A stretch of 42,133 nucleotides of DNA from Pseudomonadota bacterium. GTDB lineage: Bacteria; Pseudomonadota; Gammaproteobacteria; Burkholderiales; Methylophilaceae. The translations under genes and the position numbers were made by a program. Shown here one piece after another: positions 37,601 to 42,133 of this stretch. The stretch lies in assembly GCA_029569495.1 (NCBI GenBank), contig JAKQTB010000001.1:1-42133 (forward strand), read 5' to 3'. The stretch's first letter is position 1. Every line of letters begins with the position of its first letter. The notes beneath the pieces were generated by a model. The model saw nothing but the letters and a program-made list of their open reading frames with translations, was not told the origin of the DNA and searched no databases.

Positions 37601-37835
37601 TGCCCATGCTGCTGGACTGGATGAGTTGAGCTTTTCAGGTGGGGATGCCAACAGCGCCTCGCTGGTGTTTGGCAAACGCCTCACCTCAAGACTTTACTTA
37701 AGTTATGTTAAAAGCATTAGCGGCTTACTTGATGTCGCTCGGTTGACCTACAATGTCACCTCGCGCTGGTCTCTACGTGCCGAAGCAGGCACTGAAAGCG
37801 CGGTAGATGTGCTGTATACTTTTAGCTTTAAATAA
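34650..37835 (+). CDS. tamB: Translocation and assembly module inner-membrane subunit TamB
   Basis: This 1061-aa AsmA-like/TamB protein has an N-terminal signal anchor (CIYALCLMLAALFVIQTAHG) and a long repetitive beta-rich periplasmic region. The C-terminal DUF490 domain includes ARAMRNSKPVNAGVEITGSA, DSEKLSWLVLGHGMD and SLVFGKRLTSRLYLSYVKS, ending LYTFSFK. Such proteins form a periplasm-spanning hydrophobic groove linked to phospholipid movement and to TamA. It is somewhat shorter than E. coli TamB (about 1259 aa). It is coupled to tamA by an overlapping stop/start. Confidence 0.93.
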   Translation: MLRRTYLCIYALCLMLAALFVIQTAHGEMSISVNSSLDSFSHDLEGMHLKLEKLDASWQLSPFGDGQLTVDKIRAKRLTITFKTQPKNAGDNALPERIKLPFPVNIRQAEVAELLLMSGDQSYQFNQVRFALEADTQTIHIKQLRADTPWGETNLKLDVNTLKPFVLSGEVSLKQSTDNVPYDVLAQFSGDLHHLTFASKAMLSKQAGKFMIHQQNPQQLAPAALVALNGQLDLIGDYPLAVTANISQLNPERLGDYPAAMLNFNIDLQGTLLPETNVDVTFKSHDSVWQNQPFTSTGKFSLTAEKIRNFDLEAAISNNHIKANGILNEIASRIEWQANLTDISKLGQGYSGTLRADGVVEGMLKDLFAGEKNQFSLQFNLAGEKLSLPQGLKIAQLNGQAAMKPEADGTVTGEFKANGLQYNQYPQLDSQITLAGTKRNHKININAVGKHMQFDSLLEGGISENQWQGLLQKLSYTGQHPVQLVKPANLKFGLSNLSADNVQLQLTKGRALIDQLKFNQQELTTTGRLENIALDDLPKERLHLPDTLQGEATFSGRWDVHAKENLNGQLKFWKESGDLTLASHDGSQRPLGLETLALDIAITNNEAVLSTQLKGRNIGNAELLFTTILTKTDAGYALLAEAPLSVKGTVQLHTLALLPLPTSLMDATLDGELDLSVNGQGTLRTPNLSGSVRAKNLQFMLPSEGVALTQGLLDAQFENDQLTIQKASWQGGEGFVETNGFMRLDKGKPIINLAWNAQEFTVISRADRLLVMSGKGATELTDNILSISGNFTVNRGLAELANEDTPVLGDDVIVLGQSEAIQERALQILLNGLRVSLGDDFRLRGRGLDAELAGALTFTGLTQYRPHTEGSIQITKGTYMAYGQVLTIERGIFNFNGTVDNPGINVRAMRNSKPVNAGVEITGSAQIPATKLVSDPSVSDSEKLSWLVLGHGMDQTTKNDYGLLSLAAGAILSQGQSVPLQTQIAHAAGLDELSFSGGDANSASLVFGKRLTSRLYLSYVKSISGLLDVARLTYNVTSRWSLRAEAGTESAVDVLYTFSFK

Positions 37836-37858
37836 TATCTAACAGCAGACAAACGCCA

Positions 37859-39285
<1,427 letters not shown>

Positions 39286-39347
39286 ATGCCGGTGGTTTCG
39301 GATAATAAGTGCATGTTAATCAATAAAAAGAATCGAGCGAGTATCAA

Positions 39348-40073
39348 ATGCGTTTAGCTAACGAGGCATTACAATTTCTGCGAAGCACCCGTAGTGGTGT
39401 ACTTTCCACTTTTTCTGCAAAATATGCAGGTTATCCTTTTGGCTCGGTTGCGCCTTTTGTGCTGGATCATTCTGGTCAACCAGTGATTTTAATCAGTACC
39501 ATTGCAGAACACACCCATAACATTGTTGCCAACCCAAAAGTGTCTTTATTAGTGTTTGCGGGCGATGACGATTTACAGGCAAACGCACGGCTAACACTGA
39601 TTGGTGAAGCAAAACTGATAGATAAACAAGATGTCGATTTGCGCGCGCGTTATTTACGCTATTTACCACAGGCTGCGAGCTATTTTGATATGCATGATTT
39701 TAATTTCTATCGCATTGAAATTGCACATATACGCTATATTGCCGGGTTTGGTCGCATGGGCTGGATTGATGGCACTGAAATGCCGCACACTCAGCCGTTA
39801 GCAAGTAGCGTGCTTTCAACGCAAGAGGCTTCAATTATCGAGCATATGAATACCGACCACGTACATAGCTTAGTGGCTTACTGCAAACATTTTCACCAAA
39901 TTGAAGCAACGCACGCGCAGATGCTGGGGATTGACCGTGATGGTTTTGATGTAAAAGTAACAGACGCACAACACAACACGCAGGTGTTACGGTTTCATTT
40001 CAACCAGCCTATTGAAGACGCACAGTCGGCTAGAGTAGCTTTAGTTGCCATGTCAAAAGCGGCAACAACATGA
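39348..40073 (+). CDS. HugZ-like FMN-binding split-barrel protein with DUF2470 domain
   Basis: This 241-aa protein has a pyridoxamine-phosphate-oxidase-like split barrel at ~5-145 (FLRSTRSGVLSTFSAKYAGYPFGS, ISTIAEHTHNI, YRIEIAHIRYIAGFGRMGWI). A C-terminal DUF2470 domain starts EASIIEHMNTDHVHSLVAYC. This two-domain arrangement occurs in HugZ-type heme-degrading enzymes and in uncharacterised relatives, so heme use is possible but unproved. Its stop overlaps the next gene (ATGA). Confidence 0.82.
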   Translation: MRLANEALQFLRSTRSGVLSTFSAKYAGYPFGSVAPFVLDHSGQPVILISTIAEHTHNIVANPKVSLLVFAGDDDLQANARLTLIGEAKLIDKQDVDLRARYLRYLPQAASYFDMHDFNFYRIEIAHIRYIAGFGRMGWIDGTEMPHTQPLASSVLSTQEASIIEHMNTDHVHSLVAYCKHFHQIEATHAQMLGIDRDGFDVKVTDAQHNTQVLRFHFNQPIEDAQSARVALVAMSKAATT

Positions 40074-40414
40074 TTCAAATACTAAGACTTGGTGCCTCCA
40101 TTAGCTTAATTTCGCTCATTTTATTGTGCCTGTGTTGGGAGGCGTTTTTAGCCCCACTTAAGCCCAATGGCAGCATGCTGATACTCAAAACCGTGCCACT
40201 GTTACTGCCTTTATTTGGTGTGCTGCATGGTAAACGCTACACCTACCAATGGGCCAGCATGTTTATACTGTTTTACTTTACCGAAGGCGTGGTGCGCGCG
40301 TGGTCAGATACTGGTTTATCGGCCAATTTAGCGCTGATTGAGGTAGTACTTTGTGTCATCTTTTTTGTTTGTGCAATTTTTTATGCAAAACTCACGCGAA
40401 AGCCAGTTCAATAA
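40070..40414 (+). CDS. DUF2069 family membrane protein
   Basis: This 114-aa protein has four hydrophobic segments, with the family-like motifs LKTVPLLLPLFGVLHGKRYTYQW-type core, FYFTEGVVRAWSD and a short basic C terminus. DUF2069 proteins are small inner-membrane proteins of unknown function commonly found next to wrbA in proteobacteria, as here. It overlaps the upstream gene by four bases. Confidence 0.85.
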   Translation: MIQILRLGASISLISLILLCLCWEAFLAPLKPNGSMLILKTVPLLLPLFGVLHGKRYTYQWASMFILFYFTEGVVRAWSDTGLSANLALIEVVLCVIFFVCAIFYAKLTRKPVQ

Positions 40415-40479
40415 TTTATAATCAGGCTCATGATAGCTCACCCTTTAAAATCACGTAAAAAATTACGCACCAATCTTGT

Positions 40480-41223
40480 ATGAAAATTCTTCTCTCAAAC
40501 GATGATGGCTATTTTGCACCCGGCCTCAATATTCTTGCAGAACATATCGCGCAACTGGCTGAAGTGATGGTGGTAGCCCCTGAGCGCAATCGTAGTGGCG
40601 CAAGCAATTCACTCACGCTGGATCGGCCGCTAAGTGTGCGTAAGGCAAGTAACGGCTTTTATTACGTGAATGGTACCCCAACTGATTGTGTGCACATTGC
40701 CTTAACTGGGCTGATGGAAGACATGCCCGACATGGTGATTAGCGGCATTAACGATGGTGCCAATATGGGCGATGATACGATTTACTCAGGTACCGTCGCC
40801 GCCGCAATGGAAGGCTATTTGCTGGGCATTCCATCAATTGCTGTTTCCATGTCGCAACATAATTCAACGCACTTTGAAACAGCCGCAAAAGTAGCTGTTG
40901 AGCTAGTGCAGCATTACCAAAAACACGGTTTTAGTTCACCCACTTTGCTCAATGTGAATGTGCCTGATATTCCTTACAATGAACTGCAAGGCACTGTGGT
41001 CACACGATTGGGTAAGCGCCACAAAGCTGAACCTGTTGTGCAGCTTAAAACACCGCGAAATGAAACGGTATATTGGGTCGGTGCTGCTGGCCTGCCGTAC
41101 GATGGCGGTGAAGGCACAGATTTTTATGCAGTTGCCAATCACAAAGTGTCAATCTCGCCTATTCAAGTCGATTTAACCAATCATGCACAACTGTCAGACA
41201 TCAATGATTGGCTGAAAAGCTAA
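40480..41223 (+). CDS. surE: 5'/3'-nucleotidase SurE
   Basis: This is a 247-aa SurE phosphatase (family about 250 aa) acting on nucleoside monophosphates. The metal-binding start [14 protein letters not shown] is followed by [36 protein letters not shown] and [27 protein letters not shown], all signature blocks. It is followed 15 bp later by pcm, then an nlpD-like gene. This is the conserved stationary-phase/stress order surE-pcm-nlpD, often followed by rpoS, which would lie beyond the window. Confidence 0.97.
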   Translation: MKILLSNDDGYFAPGLNILAEHIAQLAEVMVVAPERNRSGASNSLTLDRPLSVRKASNGFYYVNGTPTDCVHIALTGLMEDMPDMVISGINDGANMGDDTIYSGTVAAAMEGYLLGIPSIAVSMSQHNSTHFETAAKVAVELVQHYQKHGFSSPTLLNVNVPDIPYNELQGTVVTRLGKRHKAEPVVQLKTPRNETVYWVGAAGLPYDGGEGTDFYAVANHKVSISPIQVDLTNHAQLSDINDWLKS

Positions 41224-41238
41224 GTCAATTGAAATGGA

Positions 41239-41928
41239 ATGCGTGGAACACCCAAATTGGCGTTAACTAGACCCCCAACACAAACTGGCATCGGCATGAC
41301 ATCGCTGCGTACGCGCGAGCGTATGCTCACGCGCCTTCGTGATCAAGGCATTAAAGATGAAGTGGTGCTTTCTGCTATCTCAGCGATTCCGCGCCATATT
41401 TTTGTAGATGAAGCCTTATCAATTCGTGCTTATGAAGATGTTTCATTGCCAATTGGTTTTGGCCAAACCATTTCGCAACCTTACATTGTGGCGCGTATGT
41501 CTGAGGTATTGCGTAACGGCAAGCCGCTACAAAAAGTGCTTGAGGTGGGCACCGGTTGCGGGTTTCAAACGGCGGTTTTATCAAAATTAGCCAAAGAAGT
41601 GTATTCCGTCGAGCGTATTCGCCCATTGGTGATGAAAGCGCGCGGGCATTTGCGTGAGCTTAAATGCATTAATGTACGGCTAGGCCATTCAGATGGTGCG
41701 ATGGGTTTACCAGAACACGCACCGTTTGATGGCATTATCGTCACCGCAGCGGCCAGCCACATTCCACAAGATTTGTTAGACCAACTTGCAGTGGGTGGGC
41801 GTTTAGTGATTCCTGTAGGCGTTGATGAGCAAATACTGGTGCTAGTTGAGCGCAGAACTGAGGCTGACTACCGCCAAACCAAGTTAGAGCCTGTTAAATT
41901 TGTACCGTTGCTCGGTGGTGTCAGTTAA
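41239..41928 (+). CDS. pcm: Protein-L-isoaspartate O-methyltransferase
   Basis: This 229-aa SAM-dependent methyltransferase repairs isoaspartyl residues. Signature sequences are [33 protein letters not shown], the SAM-binding motif [24 protein letters not shown], and [17 protein letters not shown] start at 41239 gives an N-terminal tail of about 20 residues relative to E. coli Pcm (208 aa); an internal Met at 41296 would give about 210 aa and is equally possible. Confidence 0.96.
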   Translation: MRGTPKLALTRPPTQTGIGMTSLRTRERMLTRLRDQGIKDEVVLSAISAIPRHIFVDEALSIRAYEDVSLPIGFGQTISQPYIVARMSEVLRNGKPLQKVLEVGTGCGFQTAVLSKLAKEVYSVERIRPLVMKARGHLRELKCINVRLGHSDGAMGLPEHAPFDGIIVTAAASHIPQDLLDQLAVGGRLVIPVGVDEQILVLVERRTEADYRQTKLEPVKFVPLLGGVS

Positions 41929-41931
41929 CTT

Positions 41932-42133
41932 ATGCCTTTATTGATTAAGCCCCTTCGTTTTATTGGTTTTTGCGCATTAGTCATGACATTGACAGCCTGC
42001 GGTAGCAACCCGCCAGCACCGGTCACAGACCGTACACCGACCAAGCCCAGCAAACCTGTAGCTACCAGCCAAAGCACCACCACTAGCAGCAAAGCCAACC
42101 GCCCAACTTACAAACCTGGTGATTGGCGGCCTG
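41932..42133 (+). CDS. nlpD: NlpD-like lipoprotein, 5' part only
   Basis: The window ends inside this gene. The first 67 codons encode a lipoprotein signal peptide (MPLLIKPLRFIGFCALVMTL) with lipobox LTAC (Cys at codon ~24). A Pro/Ser/Thr/Lys-rich linker follows, then RPTYKPGDWRP, which resembles the stretch before a LysM domain. It starts 3 bp after pcm. Position after surE-pcm and the lipobox support NlpD, the amidase-activating murein hydrolase regulator. The M23 peptidase-like domain is not visible. Confidence 0.82.
   Translation, partial: MPLLIKPLRFIGFCALVMTLTACGSNPPAPVTDRTPTKPSKPVATSQSTTTSSKANRPTYKPGDWRP

Overview
This 42-kb window reads as chromosomal DNA of a beta-proteobacterium, most probably a methylotroph of the family Methylophilaceae (Methylotenera-like). 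The assignment is inferred from gene content: AcnB plus a prpBCD methylcitrate block, a surE-pcm-nlpD order, a PEP-CTERM protein, and a membrane-anchored hydroxylamine-oxidoreductase-like cytochrome without ammonia-oxidation genes. No rRNA, tRNA, IS element, prophage or CRISPR array was seen.

Layout. (1) 1-5043: a diffusible-signal-factor (DSF) type module. An RpfC-like hybrid sensor kinase converges on an RpfF-like synthase, and a private acyl carrier protein plus KAS II enzyme is read divergently from rpfF. (2) 5068-6678: two membrane proteins (DUF5924/DUF2914-like and a small unknown). (3) 6739-26763: a 20-kb central-carbon block. On the minus strand are acnB, an EF-hand protein, class I fumarase, and an operon reading maeB-sdhC-sdhD-sdhA-sdhB-sdhE-CitE-like lyase-acyl-CoA ligase. 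A GntR/UTRA regulator is divergent from a plus-strand six-gene operon: CitE-like lyase, mesaconyl-CoA hydratase, second CoA-ester lyase, prpB, prpC, prpD. (4) 26894-29564: haoB and the octaheme haoA, followed by a decayed copy of the prpD 3' end. (5) 30171-31007: a PEP-CTERM secreted protein. (6) 31437-37835: purB, tamA, tamB. (7) 37859-42133: a NYN/LOTUS-like protein, wrbA, a HugZ-like protein, DUF2069, surE, pcm and the start of an nlpD-like lipoprotein gene cut by the window end.

How the genes fit. Region 3 can be read as one route. A C5 acid is activated, mesaconyl-CoA is hydrated and cleaved to glyoxylate plus propionyl-CoA, and propionyl-CoA enters the methylcitrate cycle (PrpC, PrpD, AcnB, PrpB). 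The succinate produced passes through Sdh, fumarase and malic enzyme to pyruvate. The enzymes of the methylcitrate part are clear. The identity and direction of the lyase/ligase part are inference.

The window also carries a dispersed palindromic intergenic element in five places, one truncated by the window start. Its stems show compensatory base changes.
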